Assembly: GCA_964249755.1 (NCBI GenBank)
Contig: CAXUDB010000003.1
Location: 248,001-312,000 of the forward strand
From: Ilyomonas sp964249755
Lineage (GTDB): Bacteria > Bacteroidota > Bacteroidia > Chitinophagales > Chitinophagaceae
Direction: 5' to 3'
DNA: 64,000 nt
Part shown: piece after piece, positions 1 to 7,943 of the stretch
Layout of the letters: each line of letters starts with the position of its first letter
How positions within the stretch are numbered: the stretch's first letter is position 1
The notes under the pieces: generated by a model
What the model was told of the DNA's origin: nothing
The model's input: only the letters and a program-made list of their open reading frames with translations
Database searches by the model: none
Position numbers and translations under genes: made by a program

Positions 1-1207
1 CCGGCGAAACTCTTTCTGCGCTACCTTTTCCATCTAGCTTCATACGATACAAATATTTCTGCGTGGCATTTTCTGGCGATGCGATAAAGTAGAGATAACC
101 TGTCTTCTCGTTGTATCCTTCTACACTTATTACATCATAGTTGCCTTTGGTTAATAAAGCCTGCTGTTTGCCATCCCGCCCAATAATATATGCATGTCGC
201 CAGCCGTCCCGCTCGCTCAGCCACAAAAACGCTTTTCCATTTTGAAGCCAGTCCCAGCCAACAGGATTCGGTTTCGGGTCTATCCATGCCGTGTCTGTTT
301 CATCATATACATCCCGGGTGTCACCGGTAGCAGCGTTGCAATACATCAGCCGGCTCTCATTCTGTTTCCGGTTGAGTTGCTGTATAATGAGTTCCGTATT
401 GTTATCAGCCCATTCCATCCGCGGAATGTAGTGCTGCTGCGGGTCGCCGGGCACATTCATTTTCAGGCTTTTGCCCGTTGCTATATTCACCACATACAGG
501 TAGCAAGGCGATGGGTCTTCTCCCACCTTTGGGTATTCTACCGGAACGGTAAAGGAATAGATCGAATCAGTATTGTCAATCATTAAAAAGTTGCGAATTT
601 TCGTCGCATCTATCTTCCAGTAAGCAATGCTTTTTCCATCCGGACTCCAGCGAAATCCATCCCGACAGTCCAGTTCTTCTTCATATACCCAATCAAAGGT
701 GCCGTTGATCATTCGGTCAGTACCATCCTGCGTAAGTGGAGTAATGGTTTTGGTGGTTAAGTCCTCTACATACAAATTATGCCAGCTCACGTATGCCGCC
801 TTGCTTCCGTCAGGCGAAAACTTGGCAAACATTAGCGAAGTCGCCGGAAGATTTTTTCCTAGTTGATACAAACTGTTGTCCGCCGTGTTCAGCACCCAAT
901 AATCACCGCGCGTTTTATAGCGCCACACTTTCTGGCTGTTGGTGTAAATCAATATCTTCTTCCCATCTGCCGAAAAAGAAAAATTATCAACCGGCAACGC
1001 CATTCCGCTTCCTGTGGGCATCAGCTGTTGTGCGCTTACTATCGTTTTTTTGGTGAACGAAGGAAGCTGGGTTTGAGTAATATTGCCCTCACTCACTTCA
1101 TAAAAACTGTTGCCATCTTCTGCCCAGCGGATGCCACCCGCTTGCGCAATAACGGTTTGTACTTGCACAAGTAATAAAACAAAGAAAACCCAGAGCTTGC
1201 CTTTCAT
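1..1207 (-). CDS. Dipeptidyl peptidase IV family serine peptidase (S9B), C-terminal part outside window
   Basis: The gene runs off the left edge. Only about 402 N-terminal residues are visible, read from an ATG at 1207 with no stop. They begin with a signal peptide (KGKLWVFFVLLLV, cleavage after IAQA) and continue as the beta-propeller of the DPP IV family, with repeated FSADGKK / FSPDGSK / WSPDGKS blades. The motif DWVYEEEL near residue 180 matches the double-Glu motif that binds the substrate N-terminus in DPP IV. The alpha/beta-hydrolase domain with the catalytic Ser-Asp-His lies outside the window. By family, it removes Xaa-Pro dipeptides from peptides in the periplasm or at the cell surface. 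The next gene upstream (prfA) is divergent. Confidence 0.9.
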   Translation of the reverse strand, partial: MKGKLWVFFVLLLVQVQTVIAQAGGIRWAEDGNSFYEVSEGNITQTQLPSFTKKTIVSAQQLMPTGSGMALPVDNFSFSADGKKILIYTNSQKVWRYKTRGDYWVLNTADNSLYQLGKNLPATSLMFAKFSPDGSKAAYVSWHNLYVEDLTTKTITPLTQDGTDRMINGTFDWVYEEELDCRDGFRWSPDGKSIAYWKIDATKIRNFLMIDNTDSIYSFTVPVEYPKVGEDPSPCYLYVVNIATGKSLKMNVPGDPQQHYIPRMEWADNNTELIIQQLNRKQNESRLMYCNAATGDTRDVYDETDTAWIDPKPNPVGWDWLQNGKAFLWLSERDGWRHAYIIGRDGKQQALLTKGNYDVISVEGYNEKTGYLYFIASPENATQKYLYRMKLDGKGSAERVSP

Positions 1208-1264
1208 AATTGTTTGTATAAACTGTAAAATCGCCATCCGCATATTGTAAGTCATGAATTCTTT

Positions 1265-1292
1265 TTACGCCGGGAGTGTAACCGGTCTGTAG
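1265..1292. repeat. Dispersed 28-nt element, copy A
   Basis: This stretch matches 25064-25091 at 24 of 28 positions in the same orientation. Both copies start with TTACGCC and end with the identical GTAACCGGTCTGTAG. In copy B the two halves form a hairpin (TTACGCC-agc-GGCGTAA); here the hairpin is weakened by substitutions. Both copies are intergenic. It may be a small palindromic dispersed repeat of this genome. Confidence 0.5.
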
Positions 1293-1452
1293 CAGGAAAA
1301 ACGAGTGATTTTCTTCCCTGTTACAGCATAACCGCCTCTTCCACCCTTGACTCACAGCATTCAGATAACCAGTAACTGTAAAATAAAGCCAGCAGAGCGA
1401 AACCGCGAAACAGATTTTTAAGGGACAAGAAGTAAGGCATAAAGTTGATAGC

Positions 1453-1693
1453 CTGCGGGAACTCCTAACTGTGTTAGGGAGACTTCCGCTTACATTAGGG
1501 AAACGCTTACTTATATTAGGGAAACACATGCTTATGTATGGGAAATACCTGCTTAGGACAGGGAAAGCTCAAGATGTCATACGAAAACAGTCAACTGGCA
1601 CAGGGAAAGTACAGCTTGTCATGCGGAAGCCCCTGCTTAAGTTAAGGAAACATATGTCTGAATTAGGGAAAATAAAAATGAGGCGGAAAACAA
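1453..1693. repeat. Degenerate 21-bp tandem repeat (about 11 copies)
   Basis: About eleven units of exactly 21 bp lie in register, with starts at 1453, 1474, 1495, 1516, 1537, 1558, 1579, 1600, 1621, 1642 and 1663. Each unit has a core close to TTAGGGAAAC followed by a CTTA-like tail. The GGGAA core is the best conserved part, and the units drift towards both ends. On the + strand the array reads as heptapeptides of the type LGKxxLx, but there is no sign that it is a gene: no recognisable protein, poor conservation of the other positions, and no start context. Confidence 0.85.
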
Positions 1694-1785
1694 AACCTTC
1701 TGCGGAAAATTTTCCTGTGATGATTAAAGGTCGGCAGAGTCACTTATACAAGTACCCGTCATAGCTTCATCCGACCGTTTTCGCT

Positions 1786-1793
1786 TACCTTTG
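1786..1793 (+). promoter_or_regulatory. Bacteroidota -7 element (TACCTTTG) upstream of prfA
   Basis: TACCTTTG matches the Bacteroidota primary sigma factor -7 consensus TAnnTTTG exactly and lies about 65 bp before the prfA start. No clear TTG -33 element is visible at the usual spacing. Confidence 0.45.
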
Positions 1794-1857
1794 CCACCCT
1801 GAAAACGACACAAACAGGCTTCGCAAAAGAAGCCAAACCCGTTCAGAATTTTCTTGT

Positions 1858-2925
1858 ATGATGACAGATCAGTTAGACGCACTAAAGGCACGCTTCGAGC
1901 AGGTAGGCATTGCCCTCACCAACCCCGAAATTATTAATAATCAGAAGGAATTTGGCAAGTTTAGCAAAGAATACCGCGACCTCGAAAAAATCGTTCAGCC
2001 ATATGAAGACTACCGGCGCGTAATCGCCGATTACGATTATTCTCGCGAACTCCTGAATGGCAGCGATGAAGAAATGCGCGAACTCGCCAAAATGGAAATG
2101 CCGGAGCTGGAAAAAAAGAAAGAACAACTGGAGAAATTACTCACCCAATTATTAATACCTAAAGACCCACAGGACGATAAAAATGCCGTGCTCGAAATCC
2201 GCGCCGGCACTGGTGGCGATGAAGCCAGTCTCTTCGCCGGCGATTTACTCAATATGTATCTCCGCTACTGCGCCCACAAAGGCTGGAAAACAGCGGTGGT
2301 CAGTGAAAGCGAAGGCACGGTTGGTGGCTACAAAGAAGTGGTAGTGGAGGTGCAGGGCGAGGATGTATATGGAACACTCAAGTTTGAAAGCGGCGTACAT
2401 CGCGTACAGCGCGTTCCCGATACTGAAACCCAGGGACGTGTACATACTTCGGCAGCCACCGTCGCTGTTATGCCCGAAGCTGAAGAAGTGGATTTTGAAC
2501 TGAATCCAGCCGATGTAAAAATGGAAACCGCACGTAGCGGTGGTGCTGGTGGCCAGAACGTAAATAAGGTAGAAACCAAAGTGATGCTCACGCATATTCC
2601 TACCGGCACTGTGGTAATTTGCCAAACAGAGCGTAGCCAGCTGGGCAACCGCGAGAAAGCAATGACCATGCTGCGCACCCGGTTGTATGAAGAACAGGTG
2701 CGCAAGCAAGAAGACGAGATTTCCCGCCACCGTAAAACGCTGGTAAGCACCGGTGACCGCAGTGCTAAAATCCGCACCTATAATTGGCCGCAGGGACGCG
2801 TAACCGACCATCGTATTGGTCTCACGTCCTACAACCTTGATTCCGTTATCAACGGTAACATTGACGAATTCATCGAAGCACTGCAGGTGGCGGAGAATAC
2901 TGAAAAGATGATGAAGAAAGAATAA
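1858..2925 (+). CDS. prfA: Peptide chain release factor 1
   Basis: This is RF1, which reads UAA and UAG stop codons and triggers hydrolysis of peptidyl-tRNA on the ribosome. The 355 residues are full length for the family. The catalytic loop GGAGGQNVNK carries the universal GGQ motif that enters the peptidyl-transferase centre. The stop-recognition loop reads VQRVPDTETQGR, so it has P-D-T where E. coli RF1 has P-A-T; I recall this as common in Bacteroidota. The central stretch EIRAGTGGDEASLFAGDL is also typical. Two ATG codons stand in tandem at 1858 and 1861 and either could be the start. The gene stands alone with its own promoter-like element. Confidence 0.97.
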   Translation: MMTDQLDALKARFEQVGIALTNPEIINNQKEFGKFSKEYRDLEKIVQPYEDYRRVIADYDYSRELLNGSDEEMRELAKMEMPELEKKKEQLEKLLTQLLIPKDPQDDKNAVLEIRAGTGGDEASLFAGDLLNMYLRYCAHKGWKTAVVSESEGTVGGYKEVVVEVQGEDVYGTLKFESGVHRVQRVPDTETQGRVHTSAATVAVMPEAEEVDFELNPADVKMETARSGGAGGQNVNKVETKVMLTHIPTGTVVICQTERSQLGNREKAMTMLRTRLYEEQVRKQEDEISRHRKTLVSTGDRSAKIRTYNWPQGRVTDHRIGLTSYNLDSVINGNIDEFIEALQVAENTEKMMKKE

Positions 2926-3018
2926 AAGAAATAAATAAAGAACTCGCATCAGGTTACCTTCTTCCTCTTCCTATATAAAGAAAACACAACGTTTTCATCA
3001 CACAATCAATTCGTCAGC

Positions 3019-3414
3019 TTGAAACCGCGTTTCATCTCTTTTCTTCCCGCAATCGCCTGGTTTATCCTCATTTTTATTTTACTGGTTTTGCCGGGAAAAG
3101 ATTTGCCGAAAGAAGATTTTCTTTCGGTTATTTATTTTGATAAATGGGTACACGCCGGACTGTTTGGTGGTCTTGTTTTTTTATTCAGCTACCCCTGCAA
3201 AAACAAGATTGCTTACAAAAGTTCATTATACATAGTTCTTGCACTACTTGCCATTTTGTATGGAGTAGCGATGGAGTTTGTACAACGGTATTTTACAGCA
3301 GACCGTGATTACGATGTAAATGATATGATGGCTGATGCTGTAGGCGCAATTTTAGGTTACTTCTTTTTTCGGTTGGTGGCAAAGCAAATGAGGGCAAAAA
3401 ATAAGCCCCTGTAG
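3019..3414 (+). CDS. VanZ-like membrane protein
   Basis: This 131-residue protein has about four predicted transmembrane segments and the VanZ-type layout: an N-terminal helix (FLPAIAWFILIFILLVL), then DKWVHAGLFGGLVFLF with its characteristic Asp/His pair, then VAMEFVQRYF and a final helix with DVNDMMADAVGAILGYF. The E-x-x-Q plus D-x-x-D pattern is the family hallmark. VanZ relatives are envelope proteins; the founding member gives low-level teicoplanin resistance, but the function of most is unknown. The start is TTG: no ATG or GTG is in frame upstream before non-coding sequence. A G+C-rich hairpin overlaps its stop codon. Confidence 0.8.
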   Translation: MKPRFISFLPAIAWFILIFILLVLPGKDLPKEDFLSVIYFDKWVHAGLFGGLVFLFSYPCKNKIAYKSSLYIVLALLAILYGVAMEFVQRYFTADRDYDVNDMMADAVGAILGYFFFRLVAKQMRAKNKPL

Positions 3415-3424
3415 AAACAGGGGC
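3405..3424 (+). terminator. 8-bp G+C-rich hairpin across the VanZ stop codon
   Basis: GCCCCTGT-agaa-ACAGGGGC forms a perfect 8-bp stem. It overlaps the last codons of the VanZ-like gene and is not followed by a U-run, so it may be the head of a structured leader or small RNA rather than a plain terminator. Confidence 0.5.
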
Positions 3425-3445
3425 CGCAACCAAAACTAACTGCTT

Positions 3446-3493
3446 ATGAGAAAATTGACTACTTATATTCTGTATTTAGTTTTGCAAAGCTGA
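3446..3493 (+). other. 15-codon open frame downstream of the hairpin
   Basis: An ATG at 3446 opens a frame encoding a short hydrophobic peptide (begins MRKLTTYILYL, ends at TGA 3491-3493). It follows the hairpin at 3405-3424 and the linker AACCAAAACTAACTGCTT. The peptide has a basic start and a hydrophobic core. It could be a leader peptide or chance; there is no downstream + strand gene for it to control, since the next gene is on the other strand. Confidence 0.25.
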
Positions 3494-3693
3494 TGCCAAT
3501 CTGCATTTTGTCTTTTTGGCAGAATTAAATTTATTAATTCTTTATTCAGGTTTGCAGTGTAAATATCCGGGTTATTTATAAACAAAAAAGTTAAGCATCC
3601 GCAGTTCACCTGCTTTTTGCTTAACTTTTAATAATGCAATAGGGAAGAAGAGATGCAATCTGACCACTCTTCTCAATTACCTATATAAGTCTC

Positions 3694-4725
3694 TTACTTA
3701 CCGATGAGTGTTGAACTAATCATCAGTAATTGTACACTCTCTTTTAAAATTTGTTGTCGGTTCAAGTTAAACAGAGCCACTTTATCAGCAGGTAGTTTCA
3801 GGCTGTAAACATTACCCTTGTTTAACGCTTCGTTTAAACCCGGATTAATTTTGTTTAAATAAGCAACATCCATTTGTAGATATTTTGCCATAAGTGTAGA
3901 ATTGTACCTGCCTTGTATTTCCACACTCTTCAAATTCTCATCTTTTTCTTCAACGGTAGCAACAACTAAAGGTTTAGCACTATTCGCTTTTGCTTCATCC
4001 GCTGTCATGGTTACAACACTGCCGTTTCCTTCAAAAAAGAAATGTGTGGCAATGAACTTTTTTACATGGTTGCGCGTTTCAAGCGGCAGATATTTTTGCA
4101 CCGACCAGTAATCATCGCTGTGAGCCTGCTTCATAGCCTGCCTTACCCTTCCTTCGCCGGCATTGTAAGCTGCTACTACAAGCAACCAGTCGCCTAAGCT
4201 TTTATACAGGCTGTTTAGCATTTGTGCTGCAGCTTTGGTGCTTTTGGTAAAGTCTTTACGGTCATCAACCTTGCCTGTCTTCAAACCATAGCTTCGGGCT
4301 ACTGACGACATTAATTGCCAGGGTCCTACTGCTCCTGCAGAAGAAATCAGTGAGGGCTTCAGGTTACTTTCAATGACTGAAAGATACTTTAACTGGCTGG
4401 GCAAATTGTTCTCAGTGAGTATGCGGTCAAACAAATCGAAATACGATTTGCCCCATACTTTCATTTTACTGTAGCTGTCGCTTTGTTTGTTTAAGAAGGA
4501 TGTAACAAACGGAGTAACAATGGGGTTAAGTGGAATGGTAATTGTCAGATCTGGAAGAAGGGAGGAAGAGAAGAGAGACTTAGAGTTTTTGGCTAACGAT
4601 ACACTATCTTTCTTCGGATCACCCGATGAAGGAGATTTTCCGTCGGTAAAAGACATTAGCGAAAGACTTAAAGAACAAAGAATACATAGGTGTGCAAACG
4701 AGTTTGCCAGTTTTCTTAATTGCAT
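3694..4725 (-). CDS. Membrane-associated lytic transglycosylase (MltD-like, SLT/GH23)
   Basis: The protein cleaves the MurNAc-GlcNAc bond of peptidoglycan to give 1,6-anhydro ends. A signal peptide (LCILCSLSLSLMSF) is followed by a spacer and an SLT domain at about residues 100-220. The catalytic Glu is in VIESNLKPS, followed by GAVGPWQLM and the AYNAGEGRV motif, all typical of the GH23 fold. The C-terminal 70 residues (YLQMDVAYLNKINPGLN...) resemble a degenerate LysM-like module. The ATG at 4725 is the likely start; a TTG directly before it is in frame. The gene lies downstream of gatA with 72 bp between, and may share its transcript. Confidence 0.85.
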   Translation of the reverse strand: MQLRKLANSFAHLCILCSLSLSLMSFTDGKSPSSGDPKKDSVSLAKNSKSLFSSSLLPDLTITIPLNPIVTPFVTSFLNKQSDSYSKMKVWGKSYFDLFDRILTENNLPSQLKYLSVIESNLKPSLISSAGAVGPWQLMSSVARSYGLKTGKVDDRKDFTKSTKAAAQMLNSLYKSLGDWLLVVAAYNAGEGRVRQAMKQAHSDDYWSVQKYLPLETRNHVKKFIATHFFFEGNGSVVTMTADEAKANSAKPLVVATVEEKDENLKSVEIQGRYNSTLMAKYLQMDVAYLNKINPGLNEALNKGNVYSLKLPADKVALFNLNRQQILKESVQLLMISSTLIGK

Positions 4726-4800
4726 CAATTTCGTTTTAATTTTTTAGATTAAAGCGGCTTATAAGCGCTAAAATACCTGGTTAATAAAGGGCAGAACCGT

Positions 4801-6240
4801 TCAAGCCCTATCTCCGATCCGAGTTAATTCCTCGGCGAGATTCAACAAATATAGGTCTTTCCCTTGGGCGGCCATCACTTGCAAACCAAAAGGCATGTTA
4901 TTGCTATGTTTAAAAAGAGGTAAGGAAATGGCCGGAATTCCAGTCAGGTTAGCAAATACTGTATAAATATCAGTAAGGAACATTTCTATTAAATCTGCTT
5001 TCTCTCCAAAACGAAAAGCGGGTGAAGGAACCGTAGGTAAAATGATAGCATCAAATCCAGAGAATACCTCTTTTGTTCTAGTAGTTAGTAATTGCCTAAC
5101 TTTCTGAGCCTTAGTAAAGTAAGCGTCGTAATAGCCCTCACTTAAAACATAGGTTCCTAATAATATCCGGCGCTGCACTTCTTTGCCAAATCCCTCCGAA
5201 CGACTCGTGTTATAAACCTCTGTAATAGTATCTCCGCTGCTACTTTTTCGTAGCCCATACTTAATGCCATCATACCGGGAAAGGTTGCTGGAAGCTTCGG
5301 CTGTAGTTAAAATATAATAGGCGGGAACAATGTAGTCAAGCAATTCAAAATCAAGGGCTTCTACTGCATATCCATGTTTTGTTAAGTTTTTGGTAAATGA
5401 AAAAAAAGAAGCAACAATTTCCGGGTCGAGTGAGGGATGATTGAGACACTGGGAGAAGTAACCAATTCGTTTTTGTGTGGTAATGTCTACACTATTGCCG
5501 GCTAAAGTGGCAATCTCTATTCTATTTACGGTACTGTCAAATTCGTCCTCTCCGGCAATCACTTTTAAAACTGTTGCTGCATCTTCTATATTCTTGGCAA
5601 AAATTCCAATCTGGTCGAAAGAAGAGGCATATGCAATCAATCCGTAACGAGAGACAGCGCCATAGGAAGGTTTTAATCCTACAATGCCACAATAATCTGC
5701 CGGTTGCCGCACAGAGCCACCTGTATCGCTTCCCAGGCTTATCATATTCATGCCCGCCTGAACAGAAACAGCTGAACCACCTGAAGAACCGCCTGGCACG
5801 CGTGTCTCATCAAGAGCATTGAGCACCTTTCCAAAAGCTGAATTCTCATTGCTGCTTCCCATGGCAAACTCATCGCAATTATGCCTGCCGATGATAATCG
5901 CTCCTTCCCTCAACAGTCGCTCTACGGCAGTTGCATTATATAAAGATGTGAAGTCATCTAAAATTTTTGAAGCCGCAGAAACCCGGTGTCCCTTGTAGCA
6001 GATTACATCTTTAATGCCTGCTACCACGCCATGCAAAGAACCGGTAATGCCGCCCTCTTGCCGCTGACAGTCCAGTTCGGTAGCGCGTTGCAGCGCTTCC
6101 TCAGTAAAAACTTCAAGAAATGCGTTAAGATGAAACTGGTTTGCTATCTGCTGTAAATAATAATGCACAGCTTCCACGCAGGTGGTGCGGCCGTGCATTA
6201 AATCAGCATGATAGTCTTTGATAGAGCGAAAACTAAACAA
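4801..6240 (-). CDS. gatA: Aspartyl/glutamyl-tRNA amidotransferase subunit A
   Basis: GatA is the glutaminase subunit of GatCAB, which converts Glu-tRNA(Gln) and Asp-tRNA(Asn) to the amidated forms. The amidase signature is complete: catalytic Lys in GIKDVICYKG, the Gly/Ser-rich GGSSGGSAVSVQAG, and the cis-Ser/nucleophile stretch SDTGGSVRQPADYCG. The length of 479 residues is normal. The frame starts with TTG at 6240; an in-frame stop (6244-6246) lies just upstream and the next Met would remove conserved N-terminal residues, so TTG is taken as start. It sits 29 bp after tatA, suggesting cotranscription with tatA. gatB and gatC are not in the window. Confidence 0.95.
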   Translation of the reverse strand: MFSFRSIKDYHADLMHGRTTCVEAVHYYLQQIANQFHLNAFLEVFTEEALQRATELDCQRQEGGITGSLHGVVAGIKDVICYKGHRVSAASKILDDFTSLYNATAVERLLREGAIIIGRHNCDEFAMGSSNENSAFGKVLNALDETRVPGGSSGGSAVSVQAGMNMISLGSDTGGSVRQPADYCGIVGLKPSYGAVSRYGLIAYASSFDQIGIFAKNIEDAATVLKVIAGEDEFDSTVNRIEIATLAGNSVDITTQKRIGYFSQCLNHPSLDPEIVASFFSFTKNLTKHGYAVEALDFELLDYIVPAYYILTTAEASSNLSRYDGIKYGLRKSSSGDTITEVYNTSRSEGFGKEVQRRILLGTYVLSEGYYDAYFTKAQKVRQLLTTRTKEVFSGFDAIILPTVPSPAFRFGEKADLIEMFLTDIYTVFANLTGIPAISLPLFKHSNNMPFGLQVMAAQGKDLYLLNLAEELTRIGDRA

Positions 6241-6269
6241 AGGCTATTCAGTTGTAATTAGAAAATCAG

Positions 6270-6512
6270 CTATGGCTGTGTTGTGGTAGTAGTGGTGTTG
6301 GTAGCGGCCGGTGCAGAAGCGGAAGTAGTGGCAACACGGTCTTTCTCTTTCATACCTTCCTCCAGTTCTTTCTTCACATTGTCTTTAGCGTCGTTAAACT
6401 CACGGATGCCTTTGCCCAAACCTCTCATAAATTCAGGTATTTTTCTGCCGCCAAACAATACGAGAATAACAACTGCAATCAGCAGTATTTCCTGGAAACC
6501 TAAATTGCCCAT
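6270..6512 (-). CDS. tatA: Sec-independent protein translocase TatA/TatE
   Basis: This 80-residue protein has the TatA layout: a short N-terminal membrane helix (GFQEILLIAVVILVLFG), the FGGRKIPEF hinge, an amphipathic helix (MRGLGKGIREFNDAKD), and a charged, Thr-rich tail. TatA oligomers form the passage for folded proteins with twin-arginine signals. tatC is not nearby. It lies directly upstream of gatA. Confidence 0.92.
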   Translation of the reverse strand: MGNLGFQEILLIAVVILVLFGGRKIPEFMRGLGKGIREFNDAKDNVKKELEEGMKEKDRVATTSASAPAATNTTTTTTQP

Positions 6513-6583
6513 AAAAAATATTTAAATGAATTCAAAGGTATAAGAAATGTACGGTGAAAAAAGAGTTTCAGGTTAAGACTTTA

Positions 6584-6617
6584 ATAAAAAAGCAGAAGAT
6601 GATTTTTCTTCTGCTTT
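6584..6617 (-). terminator. Rho-independent terminator after rplS
   Basis: Read on the minus strand, AAAGCAGAAGA pairs with TCTTCTGCTTT across a short loop and is followed by a T-run (TTTTTTATT). It lies 20 bp after the rplS stop codon. Confidence 0.8.
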
Positions 6618-6637
6618 CTATAATTGAAATAATATTT

Positions 6638-6991
6638 CTACTTAATTCTTCTTTCTTTAATCCTGGCGCTCTTACCACTACGCTCGCGTAGGTAATACAA
6701 TTTAGCACGGCGCACCTTGCCTACTTTGTTCAGCAAAATAGAATCAATATTAGGCGAAAAGAAAGGAAACACTCTCTCCACACCAATGCCATCCGATATT
6801 TTACGAACAGTGAAGGTAGCTGTAGCACCATCGCCCTGAAACTTTACGACATCGCCGCGAAAGCCCTGAATACGCTCTTTACCGCCTTCAATAATTTTAT
6901 AATTTACCGTAACGTTATCGCCGGATTTGAATTTCGGAAACTGTTTCTTAGCCGTCAGTTGCTCGTGTACAAATTGCACTGCTGCTTGCAT
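6638..6991 (-). CDS. rplS: 50S ribosomal protein L19
   Basis: L19 sits at the interface between the 30S and 50S subunits. The 117-residue sequence shows the family core: FKSGDNVTVNYKI, GGKERIQGFRGDVV, GIGVERVFPFFSPNIDSI and the basic C-terminus VRRAKLYYLRERSGKSARIKE. Length is normal. The gene appears monocistronic, with its own terminator downstream. Confidence 0.97.
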   Translation of the reverse strand: MQAAVQFVHEQLTAKKQFPKFKSGDNVTVNYKIIEGGKERIQGFRGDVVKFQGDGATATFTVRKISDGIGVERVFPFFSPNIDSILLNKVGKVRRAKLYYLRERSGKSARIKERRIK

Positions 6992-7215
6992 AGCTTTACA
7001 TTTTAGAGGACGGCAAAGGTATAAGCGTTCTGCATTCTGTCCAAAAGAAATTAAAGCTGGTTTGTTATATTTTCTCTTAAAATAAAAGATAATGCCTATA
7101 TCTTGCTTTCATCGGTTCGTTTTTTACAATTTTTAAAGCATCCGGTTTAAATATAGGTAGCTCACTTTTCGTTGTCAAACGCTTGGCTTTAAAAGCCAAT
7201 TAATTTATACAAAGT

Positions 7216-7875
7216 ATGAAAGCATTTTGCCTTATGCTGCTTTTATTGCTCTGCTCCTCCTGTATTCTATGTCAGTCTTCTCTACTGCAGCCGAAGGGCA
7301 TTTATACCAGTGATTTTACTATTGATGAAATTTCCCGCAATATCACTTACTATACACCTCGCAATTATGGGAAAAAGGAAAGTTATCCGCTGCTCGTCTT
7401 CCTGCACGATGATACTGAAACAGCAAAAAGCACCATAAAAAAATATGGAGAACTGATACAAAACACGGCCGATTCTGCCGACTGTGTGGTGATGTATCCC
7501 GATGCCGCTTTCAAACATTGGAACAGCAAAGTAGCAGCCAGCGCAAAAGACACAATCAACGATGCCGGTTTCATCAGCATCATGATTGATTATTTTATAC
7601 AACAATATGGCTGCAATCCCGACCGCATTTACATAGCAGGCATTGGTAATGGCGGCGATATGTGTCTTCGTTTCAACTGCGAGAGTACCAGCCAACCTGT
7701 AGCAATAGCTGTTGTTAATACTGTAAACGACAAAAAAAACGTAGAAGGTTGCCGCACAAAAGCCGACATACCGGTCCTCGCTACTCGTGAAGCGGATATA
7801 AAAACAGGTATTGAAAAAGCCCTGCAATTTTTGTTTGCCTATCCTTCTCATCAGCCGACTATAAGCGGCAAATGA
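7216..7875 (+). CDS. Secreted esterase/PHB-depolymerase-like protein lacking the catalytic serine
   Basis: A signal peptide (KAFCLMLLLLLCSSCILC) leads into an alpha/beta-hydrolase resembling LpqC/polyhydroxybutyrate depolymerases: ITYYTPRNY, PLLVFLHDD, CVVMYPDAA, DAGFISIMIDYFIQQYGCNPDRIYIAGIGNGG. In active relatives the nucleophile elbow reads G-x-S-N-G-G; here the Ser is Gly (GIGNGG). The usual acid region (ITHGxxD) reads PVLATREADI, and no C-terminal catalytic His is evident. The protein is therefore probably not a hydrolase of this type. Contrast the intact homologue at 27717-28478. A start at an internal Met would cut the signal peptide. Confidence 0.75.
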   Translation: MKAFCLMLLLLLCSSCILCQSSLLQPKGIYTSDFTIDEISRNITYYTPRNYGKKESYPLLVFLHDDTETAKSTIKKYGELIQNTADSADCVVMYPDAAFKHWNSKVAASAKDTINDAGFISIMIDYFIQQYGCNPDRIYIAGIGNGGDMCLRFNCESTSQPVAIAVVNTVNDKKNVEGCRTKADIPVLATREADIKTGIEKALQFLFAYPSHQPTISGK

Positions 7876-7943
7876 TCTATGAGTAAAAATTATTATTGGA
7901 TTTATATTCGAATTAATAATTTCACCTTCTGAATCTAACGAAT

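Larger units (their letters stand above)
1208..1857. other. 650-bp intergenic region between divergent genes
   Basis: The region separates the divergent DPP IV gene and prfA. Its left part holds one copy of a dispersed 28-nt element (1265-1292) and its centre holds the 21-bp tandem repeat (1453-1693). Its right end holds a Bacteroidota-type -7 element in front of prfA. I see no convincing protein gene in it; the 97-codon open frame across the repeats (1471-1764) is best explained by the repeat period being divisible by three. Confidence 0.6.

Noticed and set aside
1471..1764. 97-codon open frame across the 21-bp repeats (heptapeptide repeats LGKxxLx)
   Set aside because: A repeat period divisible by three keeps a frame open by itself. 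The frame shows no family, and the conserved part is the DNA core, not a set of residues.
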